A stretch of DNA of 64,000 nt from Anastrepha obliqua (GCF_027943255.1 NC_072895.1:24712001-24776000); one strand, 5' to 3'; counted from the stretch's first letter, positions 22,560 to 33,990 are shown. Notes: generated by a model from the sequence alone, not told the origin. Program-made: numbers and translations.

Positions 22560-23440
22560 ATAAATTTTTTTGGTATTTAAAATATATTACCGGAATTTTC
22601 GGAAATCAAATAGGGTCGGGGTCTCGGCATGTTCTATTGTATTTACAATAAGTCGGCACTCTAAGATGGTCAATCCAGAACAATGATCAAATTGTCTGCG
22701 AAAATTTTTTTGCCACACGAGAAATGTGCTTCAGATTATTGTCTGTTGAAATTTCCAAATCACTGGTAATACCGCATAAGAGGGCTTTCCATTTTAAAGT
22801 ATCTAAACCTACTTCACCGTATCCATTTTACCTTCATTACGATGAATTGACCCGATACCGTTCCACGAAAAACAGCCCTACACCATTAATGAGCCTTCCC
22901 TTTTATGATTGACGAGACGAATTTGGAGTCGAGTGCTGTACGATTTGGTCGCCGCACCTACTTCCTACCATCCAGACCAACTCTATTTATTTGCATTTCA
23001 TCGTTAAACAGCAAAATATAACGCCACTGATTTTGAATCCAGGATATGTGCGCTCGAGCAAACTCAAATCGGCTTTATCGTTGCGTTGCTGTTACCAATG
23101 GCTTCCTCCGCGCCAGTCGACAGTAAAGCCCTGCTTCTGCCAACCGAAGCGCAGCTGTTTTTTTCGTTATTGGCTTTCCAGGTGAAAAAGAATTTCTCGA
23201 TGGATGTCAGCAGCACTCTTCCTGGGAACCTGTTTTGCCTATCTAACGACCATTTTATCAATCTGGCTAGTAGTCATTCGCGCATTCTTTTTTCTGGGAA
23301 CGTTTTCTGCTGTTTTATACTCAGAAAAATATTTCAAAGCATTAAAAATCATCGTCTAGGATAATCCGGTATTTTGCATTCTTCGTTTCCTTTCGACATT
23401 ATTGAATCGTTTTAACTACGATCCAAGGTACATTGCTGTA
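22560..23440 (-). mobile_element. Tc1-like (Bari-type) transposon, decayed
   Basis: Minus-strand pieces fit a Tc1 transposase: KWSLDRQNRFPGRVLLTSIE (23064-23261), a central part with GVILF/C-type strand sequence, and near 22720-22790 KFQQ followed by a frameshifted SRVAKKF region. Stops and frameshifts are frequent. I did not find convincing TIRs. Assignment to the Bari-type group rests on general resemblance only. Confidence 0.55.
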
Positions 23441-23444
23441 GGAA

Positions 23445-24025
23445 TACTTCAGATACTTTATTTTTTACTTACTTATCAGTAAAACAGAAAACAATTCACT
23501 AAATTCTCGCGCTTATGCTGCATAATATTCCCATTTTTTTATATTAGAAGCCACGCAAACTTTAATTTCGAGCTAAATTTGAACGAGGTTTGTCCAATTG
23601 TTAATGAAAAAATAAAAATAAAAAATACATAAAATAATCCAATTGTAAATAATGAACTCGTGTCAGCATTTTAAAATAGTCATCTTATCGATGGGCTCAT
23701 TTCCCCAATCTGTGTCTGCACTAATAATTTACATAATTTATTATTTTTGTAGCGCTAAGGGGCCAATAAAACATTAGTGGCTTTGGCTTTGCACTTTTAC
23801 AGTCAACCTTTTTTCTCCCGCCACTGCCTTTATCTGAGTTGAGTTGGGTAGGCATTGCTAATTTATTTGCTTAATGTCAGCATTTTTGGTTTTTATTGTC
23901 TTGCATTTGTTTTATATCTGCAAGTCATTATCTTCTTCGTTTACTTTAGGTGCCATCGATTCTAAGAATTCTAAATGGCGTTTATTGCAATATACCATTA
24001 ATTTAGTGCACACAAAAAGCTATCT
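23445..24025. other. probable unique host DNA
   Basis: No repeat or coding feature supported. AT-rich with scattered short ORFs. Confidence 0.35.
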
Positions 24026-24029
24026 ATGG

Positions 24030-25365
24030 AGGCTATTGCACTGTACAACACACGTTTTTGGTACAAGGCAAAGGCGGCTACCCTAAGCGAAGAGAAGTGG
24101 GCAGCTCATCGTAGCCTATGCGGATGATGTTGTGATAACAGTAGGAGGGAAATTTCCAAAAACACTTAAAAACTGGTAAAAAGCAAATGGGTTTAGCGTC
24201 AACTCTAACAACACTGAACTCATCTTATTTACTAGGAAACACAGAATTCCAGTAATAACTACGCCGACGTTACTCACTTTCGTTTAGTGATGAAGCCCAC
24301 TACTTAGGACTAATATTAGACAGAAAACTCAGATGGAAATATAATGTCGAAGATAGAGTAAGAAAAGCTACTATATCACTCTACTATTGCGAAAGGTTAA
24401 TCGGATTAAGTTGGGGTATTTCCCCTTTTATTGTACATTGGCTTTACACAGTGATAATAAGACCAATTCTAACCTACTAATATGGTGGCCGGCTTTAGAT
24501 AAGAAATATATCAAAAAGACTATGGAACATGTACCTAGGATGGCCAGTCTTTGTATTGTATCTGCGGGGCCCTTAGGATGCTATGAAAAGAACGGCTGTT
24601 TGTCCACGCCACTCTAAACAGTCACAAACAAGAAATAGACTATTCTACTCCTAGATGTACCTTCGAAAAGCTCTCAAGACAAGTGTACCGTCAAGAAGGG
24701 AGTGGCAGACACCAAGGCCATGGAAAAAGGGGAATTAAATTTTCATACAGATGGTTCCAAGCTAGACGATAGAGTTGGCTATGGAGTATTTCCGAAAGAA
24801 TTAAAACTGGAACTATCCGTTCGACTACCAGACTACTGCAGCGTCTATCAGGCAGAGGTTCTAGCCATAAAAGAAGTGACTACATACCTAAATATGCATG
24901 CCGTAACAAAAACGACTATAAATATATTCTCGGATAGCCAAGCGGCCATTAAATCAATGAATGCGGCTATACTAAGATCAAAGGTTGCATAGGAATGCCG
25001 AGCAACCCTAAATGATATTAGCGTCGTATTCAAGGTCAGCCTTATTTGGGTTCCGGGACACAGAGATATTGAGGGAAACTGTAGAACTGATGAGCTCGCC
25101 AAAAAAGGTACTGCTCTTCAACTGTTCCGTGATCAAAGTACCATTGGAATACCAATGGCCACGAGTAAACTAATAATAAAAAACAACATTACTCAAGAAG
25201 CCAATAGCCCATGGGAAGATGAAGATACATGCGTAACAACTAGGCTACTATGGCCGCAAATAAACAAGACTCTCAAGAGAAGATATCTCGAAGTTCGTGG
25301 CTTGTGTCACCGGCCACTGGTACTCAAGAATCAAACCATCCAACTAAAATGTAAAAGCGGTCGCT
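24030..25365 (+). mobile_element. LOA-like retrotransposon, RT end plus RNase H
   Basis: Starts within RT: VAYADDVVITVGGKFPKTLK (about 24108-24165, catalytic YADD), then HYLGLILDRKLRWKYNVEDR and GLSWGISPFIVHWLYTVIIR (24290-24470). RNase H follows in a clean 96-codon stretch (24702-24992): LNFHTDGSKLDDRVGYGVF, YQAEVLAIKEV and FSDSQAAIKSMN, giving the Asp, Glu and Asp active-site positions. SLIWVPGHRDIEG (about 25038-25075) and a C-terminal piece complete it, ending near 25360. Endonuclease and most of RT are missing. At least five breaks of frame. Confidence 0.85.
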
Positions 25366-25482
25366 GAGTTTGAAAATTTTAAACATTTTGGCAAAAAATT
25401 AGAGCAAATTTAGTTTTTGAGATATCGCCAAATCATGGTCGTGGAGTAGAGAAAAAAATTTAGATTATAAAAGTTTATAATA

Positions 25483-26026
25483 AAGGGTTTTCCAAGAACA
25501 GGTGTTACAGGTGAAGGGATTGCGCTTTCGAAAGATGATTAACGGTTTTTTGTGGGCGCAATTCGATGGTATTGATCTAGACAACGTTTATTTTCAACAA
25601 GACGGCGCTACGTGCCACACAAGCAACGAAACCATTGATCTTTTACGGGAAAAGTTTCCGGACCGTGTTATCTCTCGAAGAGGTAGAGGTGATCACAATT
25701 GGCCACCGAGATCTTGTGATTTGACATCTTGTGACTTTTTTCTTTGGGGCCACGTGAAAAAGAAGGTCTACGCCAACAACCAACAGCCCAGGATCGATTC
25801 AAGACCTCTAAGATGGAATTCGTGAGGCTATCGAGGACATAGGGCAGCCACTTTGCAATTCGGTATTGGAACATTTCATGAAAAGGATATTGTCCTGTAA
25901 GCGTGGTCGTGCCACTATTAACGGCATACCTTCCTCTTTATAATGAAATGAACATCCGATCATTTATTGTAAAAAATAGTATTTTTCTTTGAATATCAAA
26001 ATAACACCTCTTATTAAAAAACCCTT
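25483..26026 (+). mobile_element. DD41D (rosa-type) mariner, internally deleted, TIRs intact
   Basis: The ends AAGGGTTTTCCAAGAACAGG and (right, reversed) AAGGGTTTTTTAATAAGAGG are TIRs, each flanked by TA (25481-25482, 26027-26028). The 544-bp element has lost the whole 5' half of the gene. The remaining + strand ORF (25502-25825) starts within the catalytic core: VYFQQDGATCHTSNETIDLL (second catalytic Asp) and WPPRSCDLTSCDFFLWGHVK (third). Counting between the two Asp gives 43 residues, two more than the DD41D spacing, because of an extra Arg-Gly in RRGRGDHN. A frameshift follows. Confidence 0.88.
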
Positions 26027-26104
26027 TATCTAGAGAACCCGTTCAATGTTCAAACCGAGGTTAAAGCTAGTGAAATTTGCTATCTTCCGCTACATTTTTC
26101 ACTA

Positions 26105-26610
26105 AACTTAAAAGTTTTAGAAATATTAAAAAAAATTTTTTCTTGCAAATATATGAAATTTTTCGATTTATAAGAAAACGATTTTGAAAAAAAACATTGT
26201 TTACTCATTTCTTAAAACTAACCTATAAAGGGTAATCTGATTGGAGGTACTTCTGCCAAAAGATTTTTTTTTTGACAAATTTGAAATGTTTGTGAAATTC
26301 GCTACATTTTTCATTCAACTTAAAAGTTTTAAAAATATTTGAAAAGTTTAAAATTTTTTTTTTTTTGCAAAAATATAAAATTTTTCGATTTATTTTGTAA
26401 GATACCCAATATTATAAGAAAACTAGTTAAAAAAAAACATTGTTTTATTTATAAAGGGTGTTCAGATTGGAGGTACTATTTGAAAAGTTTAAAATTTTTT
26501 TTATTTTTGCAAAAATATAAAATTGTTCGATTTATTTTGTAAGATACCCAATATTATAAGAAAACTAGTTAAAAAAAACATTGTTTTATTTATAAAGGGT
26601 GTTCAGATTG
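26105..26610. repeat. 141-bp tandem units containing a mariner TIR
   Basis: The block TTTGAAAAGTTTAAAATTTT ... TTTATAAAGGGTGTTCAGAT ... GGAGGTACT is repeated at 26339-26479 and 26480-26620 with over 95 percent identity by eye, and a more diverged unit lies at about 26110-26265. Each unit ends in AAAGGGTG.TCAGATTGGAGGTACT, the left TIR of the mariner that follows at 26595. Confidence 0.78.
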
Positions 26611-27411
26611 GAGGTACTTCTTCCAAAAGGGTTTTTTTTCAAGCGTGACTTCCATCAAACTAAATTCATAATTTTTCCCAGTATTAATTGAGTTTTCATT
26701 ATGCAAAGATCTACGCCTCAACCACGTTTACAAATCGTACCACGGCATTACGACAATCGCGCGCTCAGGCCAACTAATGGCGTCCATAACCGTCAGCGAT
26801 GAGTTCCATTTTTGGCTTAATGACTGCGTCCATACGTAAAATTGCAGAATTTGGGCAGCAGAGCAACTCGAAGCCATTCAAGAGCACATATTTCTTCAAA
26901 GACGAGGCTGGCGCTAATGTTGTAGTGAATGGTGAACGCGCCATGATAAACGACTTTTTGGTACCAGAAATTATAGCTCGTGATCTCCACTACATTTGGT
27001 TCCAACAGGACGGCGGACGGTGCTACTTGCCATACAGCCCGTGAAGCAATGGATTTACTGCGTCGTCGTTTCGATGCGCAATTTATCTCTCGTCTAGGAC
27101 CAGTGGATTGGCCACCAAGATCGTGTGATATCACACCTTTGGGCTTTTATTCGTGGGGTTATTTAAAGCCTAAATGCTTTGAGGATAAACCAGCTTCTAT
27201 TGAATCATTGAAAGCCAAAATTACTAAATTTATTGACGAGTAACCGACCGAAGTGCTCCAGCGAGACATTAAAAGCTGGTGTTTACGGATGACTGATTGA
27301 AAGGGATGACTGGTTCTACTCAAAAATAATGAAGAATGCCCAATAAATTTGAGTTTTCATTGTTTTATTTCAATTTAAAATCCGATAGCTCTAAAGGAAT
27401 TGATCACCCTT
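26595..27411 (+). mobile_element. DD41D (rosa-type) mariner
   Basis: Left end AAGGGTGTTCAGATTGGAGG and right end (reversed) AAGGGTGATCAATTCCTTTA, TA outside both (26593-26594, 27412-27413). Transposase starts near 26701 (QRSTPQPR), passes YFFKDEAGANVVVNGERAMI (26799-27044), WFQQDGG, and DGATCHTAREAMDLLRRRFD to WPPRSCDITPLGFYSWGYLK (26980-27243). The spacing from the second catalytic Asp to the third position is 41 residues, but the third residue is Gly (PLGF). Several frameshifts and an internal deletion after the N-terminus. Same family as 33991-35152. Confidence 0.88.
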
Positions 27412-27414
27412 TAT

Positions 27415-28155
27415 ATAAATGAATAAATCGAGCAATGCAAAAAAATGCGAAAAAATAAACAGTGTTCCACTTTCAAAATAAGAATTCTTTTATTTTTGCT
27501 GCAATAAAACTGATACAATAAAGCTGAAAATAATTTTATAATCTTAGCTAATATTTTTACAGCTTGAGCACAAATTTTTTACCATCTATTTATTGCCCTG
27601 TGTAATAACCAAATTGTGTTAGTAAAATCCACTTCATACCTGCATTAAATTGGTCTAATCCGCAAATATCTGACTAACCACTATCTTTTTCTTGAGCCTC
27701 CACATTCTGAATATGATTTTTATGTGCGAATATGAATTTATAAATTTGTGTGCCTTGTGTATGTGTGTACATGCGTATATCTGTGTAAATTGCACGCATT
27801 TTTTTCCGATTATAATTCTTTGCTGATATGATTAGCCAGCCATATTCATATGTGAATTGCGGCAGCGGACGTAAAACTGAAGAAAAAAAAGTATTTTCCA
27901 ACAAATTTACTCTCTACTTTCACGCGCTCCCTCTCCGACTTTTACTCTAAATGCACGAACAAAAATATATATAAAATAAAATTTATATACCGCGCTAATA
28001 GATCAATGACCTACTAATACTGGAACTACTTATGCATTCACACTCGAACCTCTAACGAACCTTCAGATTACCATTAGATCTCGTAGCAAATCGAATTAGC
28101 TCTAGAAACTAAGCAGTCAAGTTGCACTAAAGGCCTTTGGTAACCCACGCTGCTC
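27415..28155. other. probable unique host DNA
   Basis: AT-rich, with a GT-rich stretch around 27745-27790. No coding or transposon feature supported. Confidence 0.35.
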
Positions 28156-28159
28156 TTTG

Positions 28160-28740
28160 AAATTAGTCGGTGAACGAAAACTGAACAGTGTTGCAAAACA
28201 CAACAAAGTTTGTCGTATTTGTGGGTGCCTGGGAACGAGTTGGCTGACAGACCGGCTAATGAAGGCTCTGCAAGTATGCCACTAGGCTATGAATCCTTTC
28301 TAGGTGTCAATTCCGCATCGATTCAACTATGGATTGACGACTTCTTGAGGTCTACCCATAGAAGACGTTGGTCTGAGTTGAACTTCTGCCGAGTAGCCAA
28401 GTGCTTTGTGAAAGAACAAAACAAAAAATTAGCAACCTTTCTCCTAAAACTTAGTAGAGAAGACTTGAGAGTACTGGTGTGTGTAATCACAGAGCAAAAC
28501 ACCTGTGGTCAGCATACGCCTATCATGGGAATCATTGGCGACCCAATATCGACCAATCGTGTAATGAGAGAGAGGCAGTGTCCAGAGCATTTTCTTTGTA
28601 GCTGTCCGGCGTTTTCCAGAATCACACTTAGGACGTTGGGTTACGATATACTGAGTATGGATAAAGTTCATACTCTTCCTCTTCCGGATCTCTTGAGATT
28701 CATCAATGAATCCAAGAGATTTGTAGAAGAGTGACTTGAA
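28160..28740 (+). mobile_element. LOA-like retrotransposon, C-terminal 174-codon ORF
   Basis: A clean ORF (28210-28734) starts at the end of RNase H (SYLWVPGNELADRPANEG, the last catalytic region, here lacking the GHMGIEGNE insertion seen in relatives) and runs through the connection domain (LLKLSREDLRVLVCVIT) to the zinc-knuckle-like end MRERQCPEHFLCSCPAFSRI, where the first Cys of the pair is lost. No stop within the fragment. Flanks to about 28890 may be its 3' UTR. Confidence 0.75.
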
Positions 28741-29456
28741 ACTAATTTATCCGTCTTACCACCCATATTTTATCTTTCCTATCTCTATTCTTTCTTTTGA
28801 AATCTATCCGTGTGTTGTACAATGATCTCCTGACTGAGTGCTTGAACTTGTCCAACTCCCCACAAATCTAATATAATCTCATCCATATGTCGAAGTGCGC
28901 GCATGGGGAGGAAAGTCACTGATTGCCATTCAGTTAGAAGTGGACAGGATTTTGCTGTATATGGTCCAAGCAGCTCACGACTTCCTGGCTTTTTTTTTTG
29001 TTTTTTAATCAGGAGGTGTAAATCAAAATGTCTGAAACATCATCAAAGGTGCCGTCGTCACACCAATGATATGTGGGACATGCTCCGACCAACACTATAA
29101 CATTCCTCCTCCTTGGCTGATTTCCTCCCTGGAACCGCGTTAGCATTTCTTCAAGATGGAGCCGCGTTTATGTCTATTGACACACCAGGTTTCTGCGTCC
29201 AGGTTCCGCTCCTGTGGGCGTATGGAGATTTTACGCCATCGACAGTATCCACTCCTCCCACTGTCTTCGAAAGCGGTTGTGGGGGGAATGAAACATTGCA
29301 GAATATGCAATAGTCCGATACTCTCAAACTATTGTCTTGTCTTCAGTTTGGTACTGTTGTGAGTGTTTGGCTCAAGCGTCGTGTCTGTCGTCTAAAACAA
29401 TTTATCTCCACTGTCCATCTGCTAGCAATATATTTATAAGGTTGTTTTGTATTTTT
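28741..29456. other. unassigned DNA
   Basis: Somewhat GC-richer than the spacers (for example 29100-29300), with short ORFs of no recognised family. It may be older retroelement sequence but I could not place it. Confidence 0.3.
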
Positions 29457-31214
29457 CTTCTTCTTAATTGGCCCGATAACCGCTTACGCGATTTTGGCCG
29501 AGATTAACAAAGCGCGCCAGTCGTTTCTTTCTCGTGCTAACCGGCGCCAATTGGACACACCAAGTGAAGCCAAGTCCTTCTCCACCTGATCTTTCCAACG
29601 CAGATGAGGCCTTCCTCTTCCTCTGCTACCACCAGCTGGTACCGCATCGAATACTTTCAAAGCCGGAGCGTTTGTATCCATTCGGACGACATGACCCAGC
29701 CAACGAAGCCGCTGAATCTTTATTCGCTGCGCTATGTCTATGTCGTCGTAAAGCTCATACAGCTCATCGTTCCATCGTCTACGATATTCGCCGTTGCCAA
29801 CGTGCAAAGGTCCAAAAATCTTACGCAGAATCTTTCTCTCGAACACTCCAAGCGTCGCTTCATCGGATGTTGTCATCGTCCAAGCTTCTGCGCCATACGT
29901 TAGGACGGGCATGATGAGAGTCTTGTAGAGTGTTAGTTTTGTTCGACGAGAGAGGACTTTACTGCTCAATTGCCTACTTAGTCCAAAGTAGCACTTGTTG
30001 GCAAGAGAGATTCTACGTTGGATTTCAAGGCTGACATTGTTATCGGTGTTAATGCTGGTTTCTAAATAGACGAAGTCTTTTACAACCTCGAAATTATAAC
30101 TGTCAACAGTGACGTGGGTGCCGATACGCGAGTGCGCCGACTGTTTGTTTGAAGACAGGAGGTACTTCGTTTTGTCCTCGTTCACCACCAGACCTATTCG
30201 CTTTGCCTCTTTATCCAGTTTGGAGAAGGCAGAACTAACAGCGCGGTTGTTAAGGCCGATGATGTCAATATCATCGGCATACGCCAGCAATTGTACGCTC
30301 TTATAAAAAATTATGCCTGAGCGATTAAGTTCTGCGGCTCGTACGATGCTCTCCAACATCAGGTTAAAGAAGTCACACGACAGCGAGTCACCCTGTCTGA
30401 AACCTCGTTTGGTATCAAACGGCTCGGAGAGGTCCTTCCCAATTCTGACGGCGCTGCTGGTGTTGAGCAACGTCATCTTACATAGCCGTATTAGTTTTGC
30501 GGGGATACCAAATTCAGACATAGCGGCATACAGGTAACTCCTTTCCGTACTGTCGAATGCAGCTTTGAAGTCGACGAAAAGATGGTGTGTGTCGATTCTC
30601 CTTTCATGGGTATTTTCCAAGATTTGGCGTATTGTGAATATCTGGTCGATGGTAGACTTTCCAGGTCTGAAGCCACACTGATAAGGTCCAATCAGTTGGT
30701 TGACGGTGGGCTTCAGCCTTTCACACAATACGCTCGCTAGAACCTTATAGGCGATATTTAGAAGACTAATCCCGCGGTAATTGGCACAAATTGCAGGATC
30801 GCCCTTCTTATGGATTGGGCAGAGCACACTTAAATTCCAATCGGCAGGCATGCTTTCATCCGACCATATTCTGCATAGGAGCTGATGCATGCACCTTGCA
30901 TGTTTGAATAGCTCAGCCGGCAGTCCGTCGGCGCCCGCGGCTTTGTTGTTCTTTAGCCGTGATATTGCTATTCTCACCTCGTCATGGTCGGATAACGGAA
31001 CGACAATTCCGTCGTCAACGATTGGGGTATCGGGATCTTCACATTCTCTATGACATGCGCAGCTGTCACCGTTTAACAGGTTCGAGAAGTGTTCCCTCCA
31101 TAATTTAAGATTACTCTGTACGTCAGTCACCAGATCGCCGTCTTTGTTCTTACAGGACAACGCCCCGGTCTTAAAACCTTTTGTAAGCCGCCGACTTAGC
31201 TGGTATAAATACAT
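29457..31214 (-). mobile_element. RTE-clade LINE, 5' truncated
   Basis: The longest intact transposon gene here. The 3' end (left side) is CGCGATAACC...GGCCAATTA followed by a (GAA)n tail, seen as CTTCTTCTT at 29457-29465. The right boundary is near 31203-31214, where RT-encoding sequence stops; the apurinic endonuclease domain of a full RTE (an ORF of about 1000 residues) is absent. Related 3' fragments are at 1-82, 36040-36461 and 48197-48357. Confidence 0.9.
29484..31214 (-). CDS. RTE reverse transcriptase, 576 aa, endonuclease missing
   Basis: RNA-dependent DNA polymerase used for target-primed reverse transcription of the RTE element in the nucleus. In order: thumb-side lead-in with VTDVQSNLKLWREHFSNLLN (residues about 30-50), LKNNKAAGADGLPAELFKHA (88-107), FRPGKSTIDQIFTIRQ (about 183-198), HLFVDFKAAFDSTERSYLYA (RT motif with catalytic Asp), RGFRQGDSLSCDFFNLMLES, LLAYADDIDIIG (catalytic Asp pair), then FVYLETSINTDNNVSLEIQR, LTYGAEAWTMT, and the C-terminal RLRWLGHVVRMD and GRGRPHLRWKDQVEKDLASL. 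The motif order is normal for the RTE clade. No stop or frameshift over 576 codons marks a young copy. The Met at 31214 is only the first Met after truncation, not a genuine start. It cannot move alone without endonuclease. Confidence 0.88.
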   Translation of the reverse strand: MYLYQLSRRLTKGFKTGALSCKNKDGDLVTDVQSNLKLWREHFSNLLNGDSCACHRECEDPDTPIVDDGIVVPLSDHDEVRIAISRLKNNKAAGADGLPAELFKHARCMHQLLCRIWSDESMPADWNLSVLCPIHKKGDPAICANYRGISLLNIAYKVLASVLCERLKPTVNQLIGPYQCGFRPGKSTIDQIFTIRQILENTHERRIDTHHLFVDFKAAFDSTERSYLYAAMSEFGIPAKLIRLCKMTLLNTSSAVRIGKDLSEPFDTKRGFRQGDSLSCDFFNLMLESIVRAAELNRSGIIFYKSVQLLAYADDIDIIGLNNRAVSSAFSKLDKEAKRIGLVVNEDKTKYLLSSNKQSAHSRIGTHVTVDSYNFEVVKDFVYLETSINTDNNVSLEIQRRISLANKCYFGLSRQLSSKVLSRRTKLTLYKTLIMPVLTYGAEAWTMTTSDEATLGVFERKILRKIFGPLHVGNGEYRRRWNDELYELYDDIDIAQRIKIQRLRWLGHVVRMDTNAPALKVFDAVPAGGSRGRGRPHLRWKDQVEKDLASLGVSNWRRLARERNDWRALLISAKIA

Positions 31215-32150
31215 TAAATAAGAAATAATCTAGCTGGTCTTGCTACCTAATTAATTTAATATCTTAATACTATTGAATACTTATTCTATCTTTCTGCTTC
31301 TACTGCTGCTGCCGCTGTTGTTGCTGCAGTAGCAACTGCTGCTGTCGTTTTTGCGCTTTCCTTTCCCAGTCAATGCGGTTGAGCCACGTCACGACTCGAC
31401 CTCCTGGCTTAGATCAATTATTCTCTGGGTAGCTCCCGAACACCACCCGTTCGAGAGCGAGCTAATGTGAGAAGGCGAAGCAACCCAGGACAGTTCGTTG
31501 TGCGCTGGGTTTGGGACCCGCCACGTATAAATCCTGCCAAATGAAAACGGCTAGATTTACTAAGAATAAATACAAATAGAATTGTGTCTAATCTCAATAT
31601 ATTAATATATATTATATATATTTCAATTTAATTTTATGAATTAATTCGCAAAATCATGGTCGAATACCCCACCGTGCGACGCTAGGCTATCTTAAAAGAA
31701 GTATCAAATGCCAGTTTGAGTGCCCTAAAACATATTTTCTTTGTGACATAAATATTATATGTTAAACGTATTTGCGACAATATTAGCCACAACAACAACA
31801 ACAAAAGCAGCAATCAAAGTCATATAAAACAGCACAAAGAAAGGGAAGCTAATAAAAATAGTAACAACTGTTGATAACTAAAATTAGCGCTAAGCACAAA
31901 AAAGCGCAGAAACTTAACTGTCTAAGTACTTACGTACATACAAAACTACTTTAAAAAATTGATGTACGCAGCAAAGCAACAACAAACGAGTCAACAATGA
32001 AATGAGCAATTATGGCCTAGTACTCAATACAATAAAGTGACGTTGCATGATAAGAACATTTATTAGATTAGTGTCAACGATTATGACAAAATATACAAGC
32101 AGATATACAGGCATGCGCACATGCACACACACATACATATATATATATAT
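31215..32150. other. spacer with CTG-rich and CAA-rich short repeats
   Basis: A CTG/GTT-rich run lies at about 31295-31340 and a CAACAACAACAAC run at 31790-31805. The block 31365-31560 is clearly GC-richer than its surroundings but I could not identify it. AT dinucleotide runs occur at 31595-31625. No gene supported. Confidence 0.4.
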
Positions 32151-32152
32151 AC
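32095..32152. repeat. AC/AT microsatellite
   Basis: Mixed ACAC/ATAT run (CACACACATACATATATATATA) directly against the 3' end of the SINE at 32153. Part of it may be the SINE's own simple-repeat tail. Confidence 0.6.
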
Positions 32153-32430
32153 ATGTATAATTGGCGCGTACACCATTTTTGGGTGTTTGGCCGAGCTCCT
32201 CCTCCTATTTGTGGTGTGCGTCTTGATGTTGTTCCACAAATGGAGGGACCTACAGTTTCAAGGCGACTCCGAACGGCAGATATTTTTATGAGGAGCTTTT
32301 TCATGGCAGAAATACACTCGGAAAAAACTGTTTCTTAATATTTTGATCTTTCACCGATATTCGAACCGACGTTCTCTCTCTGCATAGTAGTCACGCACCA
32401 ACCCATTCGGCCACGGCGGCCGCCCACACA
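32153..32430 (-). mobile_element. tRNA-headed SINE, near full length
   Basis: Minus orientation. The 3' end, reversed, reads GTGTACGCGCCAATTATAC then AT-rich tail. The body has the same blocks as 34543-34862 (GGAGGGACCTACAGTTT, GGCGACTCCGAACGGCAGAT) and the head ends at about 32430 in CATTCGGCCACGGCGG. Part of the centre (the GCAGGCAAAGGCAAAC block) is deleted. The B-box-like TTCGAACC is kept at 32358-32366. Confidence 0.85.
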
Positions 32431-33866
32431 CATACGCACATATATGATTATATATGCGCATACTTATGTACATATATGGAAAAGACTTACTAGCAGGCGG
32501 AATTGAGTGGCGACTAAGTCGAGCAATCGCCTCATGCAGCCGGTAGATTCAGATGGCAGATCAGACTTTTGGAATAACCGAATTATAGCTACATATCCCC
32601 GTTTTGCCATTGAAGCATCTTCTGAAGCATTCGTACATACCCGAAATACTCGTACATACAACAAAGACAAATTTCATACATACAAACATTACTAGAATCA
32701 GCGCAGATATCGCTTTGTAGCCTAAGTAACCCTGTCACAACGTCATCGTTGTTGCCTCCAACAAATCGGTCAACGTGCGGGCATTATTATCATCTTGAAG
32801 CATACTCGGACACACACATATACACACAAGCCATACACGTATAGGTAGTTACATAGGTACACATAGAGATAGTCTGCCGTAGATACGCATGGACTTTTAT
32901 TGGCTTGTATGAATGGCAGACGGATTGCGGTGCCGCTTAGCCGATCCAATGAAGAGCTAAGCTCTTTCAGTCTTGTTTTACGGTTAGTTTAGAATGGCAG
33001 CGGGCATTAAGACATGCACATGTCAGAACGGCGAAAGTGGCGCAGGCCGGGCGTAAAAACCTTACGCGCGGGCTACGCATAACCGGAACTACGAAATTCA
33101 AGCAGGCGATACGCTAAATTTTGTATGACACTTTTCGGTGTGGTTGCCGCCATTGATAGTTTTAAATGTAAAAATAATTTAAAAAATTCAAGTGTTCTTA
33201 AACGTCACGTGGTGTATAGTGTAGCATAGTTCGAGGCGTTGGCGCATGTGAAAGAACAATGCAATGAAAAATATACAAATGTAAGCAAGAAAAGGTGAAA
33301 TTTTTTAATTAAAACAAAAATCTATTACCAATTAAAATCTTCAAAAAGGCCGGAAAAAGTGCACAAAACTCCGTCGAATAAACTCCGTCATCGGTTTCGT
33401 GTGTGGTAATGATTGTTGTTGTTGCTGTAACAGCATAAACATTCCCCGTGCATATACGTGAAATACTGCCAGAGTGCCAACCCTTGAACGGATATAAGTC
33501 CGGGTCGTTCCGGTAACGTAGAACCGTCTGTCGTGGTGGTGGGGGGGCCTTGCGCCGCTTGTATGTACTAAATTAATTTACCACCTTTTTGCTACTCAGT
33601 CAAGCGTTTCAATCACACATTTGTTGTCTGCTCATATCTGTATGTGTATACACTTCGTAGTAAACACAACTAATTGGGTTAAAAAGATAAGCCACGATAT
33701 GGTGCGGGGAGCAAAGTGTTTACTGAGTGTTTCATGTAAAAGTTTATAAAAAAATGTGTTTTATGGCAGAGAATATTAATCTTTCTTCTTGGTTGTCCCT
33801 ATTCCCTCAATTTTACAATAAAAATGAAATTGATTAAAAGTAAATAAATAAATAACTGACGTGTAC
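32431..33866. other. probable unique host DNA; contains a GTT-headed repeat-like block
   Basis: At 33410-33545 a run GTTGTTGTTGCTGTAACAGC is followed by GGATATAAGTCCGGGTCGTT and CGTAGAACCGTCTGTCGTGG. I recall similar GTT-headed blocks from other fly genomes, so it may be a dispersed repeat, but that is memory, not something shown here. A CpG-richer stretch (33000-33090) stands out from its surroundings. A GTAAGC at 33274 could be a donor site for an upstream exon; unsupported. Confidence 0.35.
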
Positions 33867-33945
33867 AAATCAATTTTGTGCTTGGCCGAGCTCCTCGTCC
33901 GATTTGTTGTGGTGCCTCTTGATGTAGGGACCAACAGTTTCTTTC
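33867..33945 (-). mobile_element. SINE fragment
   Basis: CTTGGCCGAGCTCCTCGTCC and GCCTCTTGATGTAGGGACCA match the 3' third of the SINE in reverse, with a deletion of the GTTCCACAAATGGA block. Preceded by a short (AAAT)n run. Confidence 0.65.
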
Positions 33946-33990
33946 TTTTTTGGTGGTGAGGTATGGCACAAAGTGCCTTGGCACCATATA

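Noticed and set aside
29534..30537. Several + strand ORFs of 65-126 codons
   Set aside because: All are the complement of the RTE reverse transcriptase on the minus strand.
31365..31560. 5' UTR of the neighbouring RTE element
   Set aside because: The RTE copy is 5' truncated at about 31203-31214; no sequence evidence links this GC-richer block to it.
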